A stretch of DNA of 64,000 nt from Pocillopora verrucosa. Lineage: Eukaryota; Cnidaria; Anthozoa; Scleractinia; Pocilloporidae. Position numbers and translations under genes: made by a program. The stretch's first letter is position 1. Every line of letters begins with the position of its first letter. This document shows positions 10,160 to 26,012 of this stretch, in pieces. The notes beneath the pieces were generated by a model. That model had not been told where the DNA came from. It did not search any database and saw nothing but the letters and a program-made list of their open reading frames with translations. The stretch covers positions 28,751,592 to 28,815,591 of the forward strand of contig NC_089314.1 of the NCBI RefSeq assembly GCF_036669915.1, given 5' to 3'.

Positions 10160-13100
10160 ATGGCGGACGTCGATGACCGAGGTTCGGCTGGCGGCGAAGA
10201 AGAAGGCAAAGATCTCTGGTATTGAAACATTAAAAACTTGTTTGTCTAGATTACGTTGGTACAGTCCATGATGGTGATGGTTGGCTGTTATTTATGTTCC
10301 TTAGGTCGTCGATTTTGAGTGACGTTTCAAGTTCAGCTAGTCGAAAATTACCCTCTAACAAGGCGATTGTGCTGTTAGGTAAGCAGTGCTTTATAGATTG
10401 TGACCTTTCACTTCTTGGTTCGTGTTTCGATTCTCTTTTTTTAAACGAGAACATTCTTTTCAGGTAACGATGGCTCGGGGAAAACGACGCTGATTTCAAA
10501 GCTTCGAGGTAAAGAAGATGAAATAAGTAAAGGTCACGGACTGGAATACACATATTTGGATGTTCATGATGAGGAGAGAGATGGTATGATCATAATTCAG
10601 TTCAGTGTGTAAATACGATGCCATTTGATTTTGGCATGTGTCTGACATTTTGTCTTTTCGTTCTCAATGTAGACAGTACAAGATTAGGGGTATGGATATT
10701 GGACGGCGATCCTCTTCACAAAGGTCTTCTGCAATTTGCCATCACACCTAAAAGTATTACTAACACTCTTATCGTTCAAGTTGTGGACATCTCTAGACCA
10801 TGGACAATTAAGGAATCTTTGCATTCGTGGACAGAAGTTCTTCGGGAACACATTCATTCACTGAAACTACCGCCTAAGGAGTTAAACGAAATGGAGGAAC
10901 GAAGTAAGTTTTCATTTTAAATAGTAGTAGTGAATATTCTTACTTCGCTTCGAGTCGATACATACGTAGTGGAGTGACTATTTTTTACTTCTGTTTGCAT
11001 AGCTGGTTAGACTCATGCATATGATAGTTTTTTTAAGTTGTCACTTCTTTTTATCGGTGTTTGTTCGTCGTGATTTAGATTTTCAACAGGACATCGTTCA
11101 AATTTTAGACGGCGATCGCTTGATCTCGATATTCACGTATTCACAGTACCCTATCATATACAGGAAGCAATATTGCTTGAAATAAGTGATTTGCAAAATC
11201 AATTTGTGTTTCTGTGAAAATAAAATAGAACTGTACAGTTCAATAATCAGGGTAAAGTTATGGCAAATTTTACGACTGACTTTAAAAAATACTAAGATAA
11301 TGTTTTCATCGAAAGGAATGTTCTTAAATTATTTACGTTTACACCGCTTATTTACTTTTTGCTGCGATGGAAAACCTAATTTGAAGCGTCTCTTGAAATA
11401 ATCTTGTTGTGATTTTCATTTCAATGCTCTAAAATGAATCGAATGGATTAACAAGGAGGGGGCGAATATCATGTTTAATTTATGAATTTTGAATTTCTGC
11501 ATAGCAGCATAAGATCACTTCAAAGTTTTCTTGACATGCAAATGTGCAAAAATTTTAGTTTACAATAAATCATTTGTTGCTATGAATGTGGCTGGGAGTG
11601 TATCTTCTTATAGTGGTATCCTGTCATTGTTAACAGACAGAAATTATCATTTTAGATAAAGGTTTTGCTATGTAAATAACATAGGATTTTTGGGGAGGAA
11701 GAGTGTTACCCTGGTAAAAGTCTTAAAGTTGAAGGTTTTCATGTGTGATCCAGTTGAGAGATAATAAGCATTAAAACTTAGAAATGAGGAATTGGAGAAT
11801 GGAACAAAATGTAGTTTTATACATAATCTTTGTAGATGCCAATTTGATACTTACCCTATAAGTCAACTTAGACTGATAATGATTTATTTACAAATCAATC
11901 TCTAACTATTTTCATAATTAAGGAATTTATTATCATTTAAAACTGCCCTTTGGCTATATTCCTGCCAGCCAAACAATTTTGAAGAATTTCCTGTTAAAAA
12001 CTATTTCAAACTTCTTGAGAGAATCAGATGTTGTTTTAAGCACTTCCAAAAATGAAATTAAAAAATCTATATGCTAATAGAGTATGCTTGTGAATTTAGC
12101 TTTTTGCTCTTTTTCTTCAAAAAGATTGCTGGCATTAGGTGTATCTCAATCATGTTGATACTAATTTTTTTATCAGTAGCAGTGATTTGAGTATTATTTT
12201 GTATTATTTTTTAATTTACCTCCAAGTACATTGCAAGGGACTAACTTGCACACTTTCATAAATTGGTATCCAGTTGTTTTGTACCCATGGTTTTTTTCGT
12301 GCCCAAATGCTGTCAGTTTGTATTCAAGTATGAGATGGTTCATACCCATATCACTGATCGGTTTATACAGTGTGTACAAGTATTTAAAAGACCAGCCTGT
12401 GCATGAGCAGATATCAATTGTTGCATATGACAAGTTAATTATTGCTTAGGGCAAGGTAAGTGTGAAATTTTTGATAGAGAAGTCTATTGTTTATACTTGT
12501 GATTTTTTTTTAACAATAAAAGCTTATGTAAGTGTGATATTTTCTTCTCCAATTGTTAACGTGGAAAACATACAGTATTAGTTTGGGCACAAAACTACCA
12601 AGCTGGGTACAAAATGACTCAACTGACTGGATGCAAAACGATCTAGCTCTGTACCAAACAACAGTGGGTATGAAATGACCAGTAACCTATAAATTACACT
12701 TGTAGTTGTGCGGCAATTTCAAGAGTATGCAGAACCAGACGAAACAACAGAGGACAGGAGAAGATCAGGAATAAAAGATGAAGACAAGGTTCTTCTTCCA
12801 CTTGATGAAAATGTACTCACAGACAATCTTGGTCTACCTATGGTAGTTGTCGTCACTAAGGTATTTATAGTACTACATTAAGGGTTGCTGTTACAAGAAC
12901 ACGGTATAAAAAGCTGTGCGGCTGTGGCTTTTAGTGAACTGTATTAATAAATACATAAACAGTAAATGTAAAATATGCTGCCATGCTAATTTTTAGGCTC
13001 TTATTGCCAAACCCTTTCACTCCTAAGATCCCATCCATTTAGTAATTCTCCATACAACTCTTTTGATATTAACATAGAGCATTTGGTTTGGTATCAAATC

Positions 13101-16100
13101 CACTAATGTTTCCCTTGTTGATAATTTTCTTGACTGATTACTGCTTAATTGTACTTTACATTTTTCTAATGGTTCTAGTTTGTTTTTTTTTTTCGTTTCA
13201 GACTGACTGCATGTCTGCACTTGAAAAGGACAGAGATTATAGAGAGGAGCATTTTGATTTTATTCAACAACACATCAGAAGGCACTGCTTGAAATGTATC
13301 CTCATCAACATTACACATTATTTATAAGTAAAATAATCACAATTTGTGTATTAGTTGTATTTGCTCTCAGATACACAGGGTTGTGCAACTCACAATAAGT
13401 ACTTCTCACTTAATGAGTTTCAGGTCTGTACTGCAATTTACAGACCCGGTTTTTTCCTCTGGGATTTATGGTCCAAGCACATGGCGTGCAAACCAGAAAT
13501 CTGGGCAGAAACTATGAGCTACATGTATGTGTGGACCAAGAAAACAAGGGCAGTTAGATATTTATTACATCTCTAGGTTCAAGCAGGGGAAGAAGATTCC
13601 AATTCAAACAAACTTTTAAATTCAGCTGGCAGTACAGTAAAATACGGCCCACTTAATTGACCAATTGTGGTGCACATGCTAGCTGAATACTCTCTAACGC
13701 AAACAAGGGGATTGAATGATCTTGAATTATTTCCCTTATTTTTTATTTTCCTTGACTGATAAAAGATGGTGCTACATTGTTTTACACCTCTGTCAAAGAA
13801 AATAAGAACTGCACACTATTACACAGATACTTAGTCCATCAAATATATGGCCTACCATTCAATAGTCCAGCTCTGGTTGTGGATAAGGATTCAGTATTTA
13901 TGTGAGTATCAAGATTGGTGTCAAGTAGTAATATCTAAACCTTATTCCATGGTTTGACCTGTACATGTATATTCTGCGCAGATGTTTTGTGAGTTGCGTT
14001 GTATTTTTCCTAGTCCTGTAGAGGTGAGAAAAACTATGAGCAATGAGAAAAATATCTGCTCAGAAGAATGGATTCAGTATTCCACTATTACAACACTTCC
14101 AGTATTGTGGCTTCTATTTTCCGTAATAATCCTGGTGGTCTTGAAGGAACATTAGGTCATTGGCATAAGGGGTGGGCAAAAGATGGAAAGAACATCAAAA
14201 AGACAGGCCCAAGAAATGAAAAAAACAATCAAACTATGGATCATTTGATGAGGCCATTTTGTTGCTCCACCTTCCATCTGTATTTTCACCTGGTCTACAG
14301 TGTAATACCATGGTGAAAGTTGCATGTTTTGATGCCTTAATATGGTAAAATGGCATAATAGTAAAATGATAAACCATGTGATGTTGCAAAAAATGTCCAT
14401 TGTCTCTCTTATTTTCATGTGAGAAAAGTTTTATTGTAGCAACCTTGTTATGAGTTGGTCACTAAATAGTGGAGCCTTGATGTTGATGGATGGTTGCTTA
14501 TTATTTTGAATGACTAATGAGGAGAATATCATTTTTTCATGGTTGCTTCTTAACAATCCAGAGGTTGAAACCATGCAGATGTTGTGTTTACTTGCACTTT
14601 GATACTCAAAATGTATTTAAGGATAGGGACACAAACGATTGCTTTGTATATATTTTTTTTTTCAAATTGAAATTGAGAACATTTTGCTCTAGAGTTGCTT
14701 CTCACTTTGCATGCAGGAGTGTAGATATAGAGTTTATTTGTTGTGTTAAAAATTGACAATTCAATGTTAAAAGATTAATAAATTAATTAATCAAAAGCTT
14801 TTGTGGGCAATGCTAGGAATGGTTCAACTGTAAAAATTAACTTCACCTACGGATATCAGAACATTTCTGTGCAAACAAGGAATGAAACTTTATCACGAAA
14901 GAGTCACTACTAATACGGTACTTATATACATGATTGTCACTAAATTACAAAGGTCACAAACATGCAAATTCTCTAATATAGTACATTTAAATTAAGTAGT
15001 GCTGTGGGCATTAGCTGGAATGCCCCAGGGGTGTGCACTTTATTTTTCGGGGATGTAAGGAGGGAAATTAAACGCACATATTTTGCAAAACAATGTTGCG
15101 TAATTGATCTTTTTTTTCAAGTGAGTCAGAAAAAATAATATTTCTTTATTTTCACAGTCCAGCAGGTTGGGACTCTGTAAAGAAGATAAACATTCTTAGT
15201 GAACACTTGAAAAATATCCAGGCTGATGATGCGTTTGATGATCATATTGTTAAACCTCAACTGAGAAAGGTACTGCTTGAAAAATGATTTACACTGTGAA
15301 GGAGAACTGTTCTTCACCGGTCTTTTCTTGTCAGTAATGTGGTGAACTTAAGATATGACCAAGAAGGTTATGAAATCGTTGGTTGACTGTAAAACTAGCT
15401 TCCAAATACGGTGTATCTTGTATTTTTCAGAAAAATTCCCCTACTTCAAAATATATAGAAACGCTGAAACAATTCTTGAATTCATTCAAATCAATTAATT
15501 AATTCCTCTCTTAAGAAAAGAGATTATTTAAGTGAATTCGGTTGAGACAGAAACTTTCGAGGCTTCTTAAATGCACTGCTATAACACTTCAATACACGAT
15601 TATTTGTAATTATCACATAGTTGGCAACACCCGTGGGCGAGATGAGGCGATTCCTGTGTTCTGATTGGCTACCGGAGCAGGTAACGGGCCCATCTTGCCC
15701 GTGTGGGATTACCGTTTTGATCCCGCGCTTGGAAAAGAATTGCTTGGAGCAGAGTTACAAATTTGTAACTTTTGAATTATTTCGGCAATAGAGTCGCAAA
15801 AAGTGACAGAAGACAATAAAAAAAAAGAAAGAAATTAAAACATAAACGTGTTTTGTAAGTTTATTGTGGTACAAAAACCGAAAAATACAAGAATTAAAAC
15901 ACAAAGTGATATGAAGGCACGGAAGTGGTTTTGCCTCTCGGAAAATGCTTTATTGACCAAAGCTTGATCGGTCAAGGTGGCCGGATTTAAGTCTCGTTTG
16001 ACCATGTACATGGCTATGAAGTTTTAATTCAAAGTGCATTTGTCTTTTGTCAGCCAATACAAGACAAAGAAGTTACTGCAGAGGATGAACAAACATTCCT

Positions 16101-17935
16101 CGCAAAACAACAGGTTGGTTTGAAGTGATTATTTTGAAGATTAAATGTTATCGTTATACTATAGGTACAGCATTCCAGAGTCCATTGTCCAACTGTGGAA
16201 TACCTACATATGCATTCAATTTTCCACCGCAGCTGGTCGTAATTTTGGATCGTAAAGGAATAAATGTGTTTCCACTTTAGATCTTCTGTAAATCCTCGCT
16301 TACTAAATTATTCCCAAATCGTTGGCTAGAGATGGCGACATTTGCGCACGCACAGTTAGTCCTTGTAATTTTCCTAAACCTTTTGTGGTTACAGAGTGAA
16401 AGAAAAGAATAATTAAAAAAAAAAAACGTAAGTTATAGTTGTGAAAGTCTAATAAATCTAAAACACACGTAAATAGACCATCGCACGTGATCACTCGTCT
16501 TTACACAGGGGAAGAGGGGATGGGAAACACACACACTGAGTGTTTTTGCCGTCAGAGGTGGCGCTTTTTCAAGGATTTAAGGCACCCAAATATCGCAGAA
16601 TTGTTAGTTTTGTGTCAACATTTTAATATTTGTTATGTGTCTCTTCTTCCCTACACAGCAATTGCTTCAAAAGATGCCTGCTACTGTGTCATCTGGCATC
16701 GCTAGACCACAACCGGTCAGTACTGTTATGTCTCTCATATATCGGATTGTGCCTCAATTGGGATAATATTACAATAACTTGAAAACTTCCTATTTCCTTT
16801 GAAAGTCCTTGATTATATTTTGGCCATACAATTTACGATTTGACGACCCGAGAGGGATTGTTTGAAGAAATCCAAGTTTGGGGATACAAACAAATCTTTT
16901 TTAAAAAAGTTAATCGCCAGGTGGGCAGAAAAGGGATTTTTCTGCAGTGGTATTCAAGGAAATCTTTGAATCTCTCTCTCTTTTTTTATTTTTTTCTCTA
17001 TTTTTAAAATTTATCCAACAACAAAGAAAACAAAACCTCGTGTAAACTGTAGAATATTGCTTCACCAACTAGATGTCTAAACCGTTAACCTACTGCTCGC
17101 GAAAACTTTGGTTCCTTTGTTTAGGACATATCTAAGCCCCGTGCTCCAGCGAGCCCTAGTGGCAGGATAACTTCAGACAGAAGGCCTTCAGGTGGAGCAA
17201 TCTCCGCTTCGCCCAGAGGAGCAAAGGTAGATTAGCCTTAAGCGTAACCACTTCGTTTTTTTTCAAAGTCCAAGTTTATAATTTGTGATTCTTAATCCTT
17301 CGCCGTAAAGAAACAGTTCATGTTGATCCCTGTAAGAAAGTCGTTGATGTAAACTTTGGCTTAAAGGCAGATTTTGAAATATAGATTGAGAGCGTAGGTT
17401 TTGTCAGATACTTTGATCCCGCAAAAAGAGAGAAAATTGCATGTTACCGAGTGTCAGACTTCGCATCGTGTTTGTAACAACAAATCAACGTAACCTAAGT
17501 TTGCTGACAACACAACTGAGAATTGCTCAAAACCTGTTACGAAGACAACTGGATGGTGACCTCGTGCTTTGTTATATTTTGATGGACCTCAGCTTCAGTC
17601 TAGTTAGGAAGCTAAAGGAAAAGAAAAGAAAAAACACCAGGCTATCATCCAGCCGTGGATGATAGGTTATCAACGTATATATACAGGTATTGAAGGCATT
17701 GTCTGTGTGGCAGGTCGAAGGTGGAAAACCAGGCGCAGGTGCGGGCACCAGTGAAGGAGTACTGGCCAATTTCTTCAACTCGTTACTCAACAAGAAGAGC
17801 GGGACTGGTGTTGCCATGGGACGAGGCGGAACAGCTGTCAGAAGTGATGCTGCTGCCGAGTTAGATCGTATGAACAGAGCCAAGAAAATGGTCTCCCCAG
17901 GAAACGCGGCTAACGACACGACAGAATCATCGTAG
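10160..17935 (+). CDS. DYNC1LI: Cytoplasmic dynein 1 light intermediate chain
   Basis: Twelve exons with GT-AG borders: 10160-10218, 10305-10378, 10464-10583, 10673-10903, 12706-12860, 13202-13295, 13766-13901, 15158-15269, 16054-16113, 16659-16715, 17125-17226, 17714-17935. They join without a frame break into 473 residues; human family members are about 490-520. The N-terminal Ras-like fold has a P-loop GNDGSGKT (45-52), then [15 protein letters not shown], a TKCD-like [14 protein letters not shown] and YTSVKENKN, all typical of dynein light intermediate chains. The C-terminal tail is Ser/Pro/Gly-rich and carries [14 protein letters not shown] (about 412-425). In this family that helix binds activating adaptors such as BICD2 and Hook proteins. 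It links the dynein heavy chain to cargo adaptors in the cytoplasm. The start is the only ATG in frame with exon 1 (MADVDDRGS). It is a housekeeping gene unrelated to the neighbours. Whether it is the LI1 or LI2 type cannot be said; invertebrates usually have one. Confidence 0.96.
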
Positions 17936-19832
17936 GTGTGGCAATTAGTTTAATAAGTTGTAGAGGATGTACAACAGACTTTTGTGACGTGCGTTCGGAT
18001 TAAGCGCTTTCATGAAATTTATTTTGTATAAAGCTAGGCTCTTATAATTTGGTGTAGGATATGATAGTTTGGAGAAAAGAAAAGTAGAAAGATGTACGTT
18101 GTATTCGACACAAAGATATGGGGAGAACTTTTAAAACACAATGGAAGCTGTGAATTGTGCCCAAAGTCCGTTTTTAAATGGTAAAAGCAGAAGTTGGAAA
18201 GTAACTGTTAAGTTACCGAGTGAAAACAGCGTTTGTTGTCAATAGAAAAGTGATGAATGGCGAATGGAAATGTAGTGCATACTGATGAAAAAAAATTATA
18301 GTTTTGTCTTGGTGTAGACTTTAGACAAATATGTTGTTGATCCTCGAAGGCGTCAGACTCATCGAGCTTGGGGTCGTTTTTGGAAGGTCAATTCCTGAAA
18401 AGTTATCGGGGTTTTAAAGGTCTCAAAATGTGGAGAACACGAAATATAAATTTTATAAGCCGATGAAAGTTTATCTAAGGCTTTTTTTCATCAGTGACAA
18501 ATTATCACCCGTAAACTCTCGTTAATTACGATTTTAGATACTTTTCCAAGATATGTGTCAACAGTAAGTGTGTACCAACAAAAAGAGTATCGATAAATTA
18601 TTTCTAATTCGGAGTACGTTCACTAGAAGGTGAGCATGTCCAGAAACGTAAATAACTGTCAGCTAAATTCGCTCAGGACCCGCTGCTAATGAATGACCTA
18701 TTATCTTGTGGATGGTTGTGGGAGATAAGAACTCTTCTCTTGCAAGTCCGTTTCACTTGTAGTTTGTTGGGTAAATTAGGATTCTGACTTCGGCATTCCC
18801 TGTTTCACGCAGCAAAAGCGGGGCGAGCGAGGAAAAAACACGAGAAGGAGGGGTGTGGGGCATAAGAGAGCGACCGAACGACTTCCCTTTAAGTATTTCT
18901 TTCGGTATGACAGATCCTGTCATACTCTCTTACTGGTAAATTTTGTCACGTAACGTCATTACATCGCCAAGTGAGTCGTTCAATTCATCCACTGAGAAGA
19001 AACGTGCCCTCCTCATGCGCGTGATCGAAATGTTTCTTTTCCCCACCCGTTTTTTTGCTTATCTCCGCTGATCAAGAACATATGACATGAACATTGTAAA
19101 TGTCAAGATCATGAGACATATTGCAGAAAAATCCTCCCAAATCTTATTGTAAATTATTCTTTAATATTTTTTATTCCGCAACAAGGAAACAAATTAGGAT
19201 GATGATTTTGGAGTAAGTCGCAAAGAACTTACCAATTGGAAATATGTCTGGCATATTTGAGGAACTTAAATTGATCGCTCTCGAACTATGACAGATAGTT
19301 TTTTGTTCGTCCATTGTTGCAGTAATTCAGAGTCTATTTTGTAACTTAATTTCCTTGTGTTTGTGGTGACAAAGCTGTTTTTTATTCAATGTTTACTTTG
19401 TTAACAAGGAAACAAATTAGTTTAATCTGTTTCTATCCTCTGAAAGCTGTCCATAACCTTTTTTCAGTAATGATAAATATTGTCTTGTTCTTGTAATTCG
19501 TTTAACACTTGAAAACTTTCGTCTTGGGGCTTATGATTTCGATTTGTGACGACCAATACCACTGGAAGAAAGCCTAGATTTTTCCAGAATTCAATTTGTG
19601 CTGCGCGATTCTCTTTGAGATATTAGAAACATCACTTTCTTCATCTGTTCTTTGATTCTTTGACATTCACGTTGACATTTGCTTTGATCTAGTTTCGTTG
19701 ATAGAATTAATGGTTAGATTAAGCAATAGCAAGTTCGTAATAGTCTGCCCTGGGCCTGAAGAGTTCTTCTGGCAAAAAATCTTGCCATGATGATTTTGTT
19801 TACTTGGTTTTACTATCCTGTTGGCGCAGCCT

Positions 19833-20033
19833 CAGTTGAGTGTCGAAGAACCAAAACCAAGGTAATTCCAGGGATCAATCAGAACAAAGGTTTACATTAT
19901 CAATTGCCAATGAGAACTCAAAGTGAAAATAACCAATCACGTGTTTCGCATATGATTGGTTAAGAGGATGGCACTAGATTTCTGGACCAATCACAAACCA
20001 AATCATACTGGATTACTTTCGACACTCAGTTGG
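19833..20033. repeat. Foldback (MITE-like) element with CAGTTGAGTGTCGAA ends
   Basis: CAGTTGAGTGTCGAA at 19833-19847 is matched, inverted and with two differences, by TTCGACACTCAGTTG at 20018-20032. The 170 bp between are non-coding and contain repeated accaatca/gattggt blocks. The layout fits a small non-autonomous DNA transposon. No target duplication was established. Confidence 0.5.
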
Positions 20034-20861
20034 CAGTAGGCCATTTAACAGTTGTATGCTTAGTTGCCAAGCCTTTGATTTGGAGTGAGGCTGAAGGTGA
20101 CTGGTTGTGATAGAGACCAATATCTAGTTAGCATGGTAACAAAGTAATTTACATTTGAAAAGCAGCAACGTTTGCATCATCACGAGGTCACTCTAAGCCT
20201 CATTTCTGTTCAAAGCTTTGGCAACCAAGCACGCCACTGTAAAATGGACTAATACTGTAATTCCCCAACGATTTGGAGACTATATTGTCTTCAATTTTGG
20301 AGGTGAGACGAAAGGTAGTCGATGGTTTTACGACTCGTCAGCCCAATTTAAATCTGTAAAATGGTATTTTCCATTCAAGATGCAATTTGATATGTAAATT
20401 TTCTAGGTATTTTTGATAGTGGTGTTGGTCGCCATACTACCTTTAGTGAAGAAATGGCAAAGAACGTAGGTTCCTAAGTTTATCCTTTAATTCAATCATT
20501 TCTTGGCTTAAATTAACTTTTGGACAACTTTCCTTGACCTTTTTTAATCCCAAAAAATGGAGCTCTTTGAAGTTGTTTTCCTGAGAACAGTTGTCATCCC
20601 AGTGGTGAATGTTAGGTAAGCTATTTATTGTGCTGTCCGTGTACAGTGTCTGTTAAATCTATCCAAAAGTAAATACCAGATATAAGCTGTAAGATTATCC
20701 ATAATAAACCTTGTTAAACGTTCTCAGGTTCTCCGCTGGTGTGATTCGTTGGCTGTAAATAGTTCCATTTCACCTTGTTATTAATCTGGTTTTGATTTCA
20801 CGACTATCGGTCGAAAAGCGCTCTTTGAACAGAATTGCTGCGACAACTTAGTTGAAATCAA

Positions 20862-20917
20862 GACGACTATCAATTTGTAGGTGTGCGCTGACGACTATCA
20901 GTTTGTAGGTGTGCACT
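20862..20917. repeat. 28-bp direct tandem duplication
   Basis: Two adjacent copies of gacgactatcaatttgtagg plus gtgtgcgct, differing at two bases. A minor local duplication. Confidence 0.7.
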
Positions 20918-22442
20918 TAGGGCCCATTTATATGGCCTCGGGTAGCCGAGACAAGTACGCCGACCAAGCTAACCTTTCACTTATTTCTTTGAAAAACTTT
21001 AACTACCGTTGACTATAAAAATGGCGAGTTCGTCTCGAGGGGGCGGAACACCTGGAAGGGTGAATTGTCTCGCCACAGCAGATAGGGTAACCCTGTCAAG
21101 TGGGACAGCTTTTTCTCCTCTAAACACTTCGCAGTTTCCTCACGCGAAAAACACATCGTAATACAGGTCCTCGTGAACTGGGTTAAGGAGGCCTCTGAGG
21201 TACGATGCCCTTCCAGTTTTGAATTTTCGAGGTGTTTGCGGTGGTTTGCCCTTGTATTGTTTGTTTTCGATGATTTTGGTTCTTAGCCGACAGGGAGGTC
21301 TTAAAACTGCCCTAAATTTACATTGAGAGAGTTGAAAAAAGTCCGTGGCTTTCATTTTCTACTGAAAAAATGTGGGAATGTTGCTACTACCTCACTACTG
21401 ATTATATGTCATGAATGGCTGAAGTAAAAAAGCTTATCAGGTCGGTGTCTTCTCGATAAAGCCCTAACGTTTTAGCGATTTGTAGTTTCGTAGTTATTTC
21501 GTCGGAGAACTTTTACTTTCGTTAAGGCATTTTCAAAACGGATTGTTTGAGGCGACCATACACTGTCCTCGTTGTCACGATTGAATAGGGAAGAAAAAGA
21601 CGCATTATTTAAGTTTACCGTGATTGTAGATTGTATCACAAACAGTTTTCCAACCGGTCTTCGTGAGCATGTCGGTACAATGGCCAGCAGTTTTATCGTC
21701 TGTCACGTGGTTTTTCACGATACTTCTGACGCGTACACAATATGAAGAAAACCTCTAATTTATTTCCATTTTGTTTAACCTTGACCATAGTTATGTTCCA
21801 AGCAAGCCCATTGCTGGAGGTCGTTCACAAATGACATACCAAAACAAATATGTTTGAATACACAAATGCGTGGCGACTTGTCAAACTGAGTCGCATGTTT
21901 AGTCCAAACTTCGTCTGGTACGTTGTTAATACTTTTTATTTTAGCTCAAACTTACCGATAACGAAACGAATGGCAAGCCTATTGTACAGGTCTCCTGCTT
22001 CTTTTAATTTAACATTCTTCCCGAAAATATTGTACAGAGTGTTCAGAAAACGAATCAACACAACTTAAGAAGGGAGGGGTGCGGCTATTCCGCGCGTCCC
22101 CACCCCTGAAACCAGTACATCTGGTTTTCCCCTCCTGAATCAAACTAATGCAGTCACCTAAATGACTTGGGTCTCAATTGGTACATTCTTTATCAAATAA
22201 AGTTAAACTTCAATATACATACATATTGACACAAAGTGCTCGGACGCCGCTCACTCATGTGGGTTTTGCTGCTGAATGCGAAAATTTGCTTAACAAGTAA
22301 GCATGCTTTTTTTTTGTTAACGAGAATGTTTTGCAAAGTGATGAACACCGAAGCTAAAGTGCCTCAGGAAAATCGAGTTGCTGTTGAAGTAACGTAGTAA
22401 CGTAGAAGTTTTAAGTTAATTTTGTTATTCTACAGTCTGTGC

Positions 22443-26012
<3,570 letters not shown>

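Larger units (their letters stand above)
17936..22442. other. Intergenic and 3' UTR stretch with repeats
   Basis: The dynein gene's 3' UTR presumably occupies the first part; no clear nearby polyadenylation signal was found. A foldback element (19833-20033) and a 28-bp direct duplication (20862-20917) are the structured items. Open frames such as 21140-21355 and 21850-22068 have no recognisable content. Confidence 0.55.

Noticed and set aside
15625..15730. Possible palindromic repeat with cccgtgggcgagatga and catcttgcccgtgtgg
   Set aside because: The inverted match is too imperfect to define element ends from this copy alone.
17572..17919. 115-residue open frame opposite the last dynein light intermediate chain exon
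   Set aside because: It is the antisense shadow of a conserved exon and has no recognisable content.
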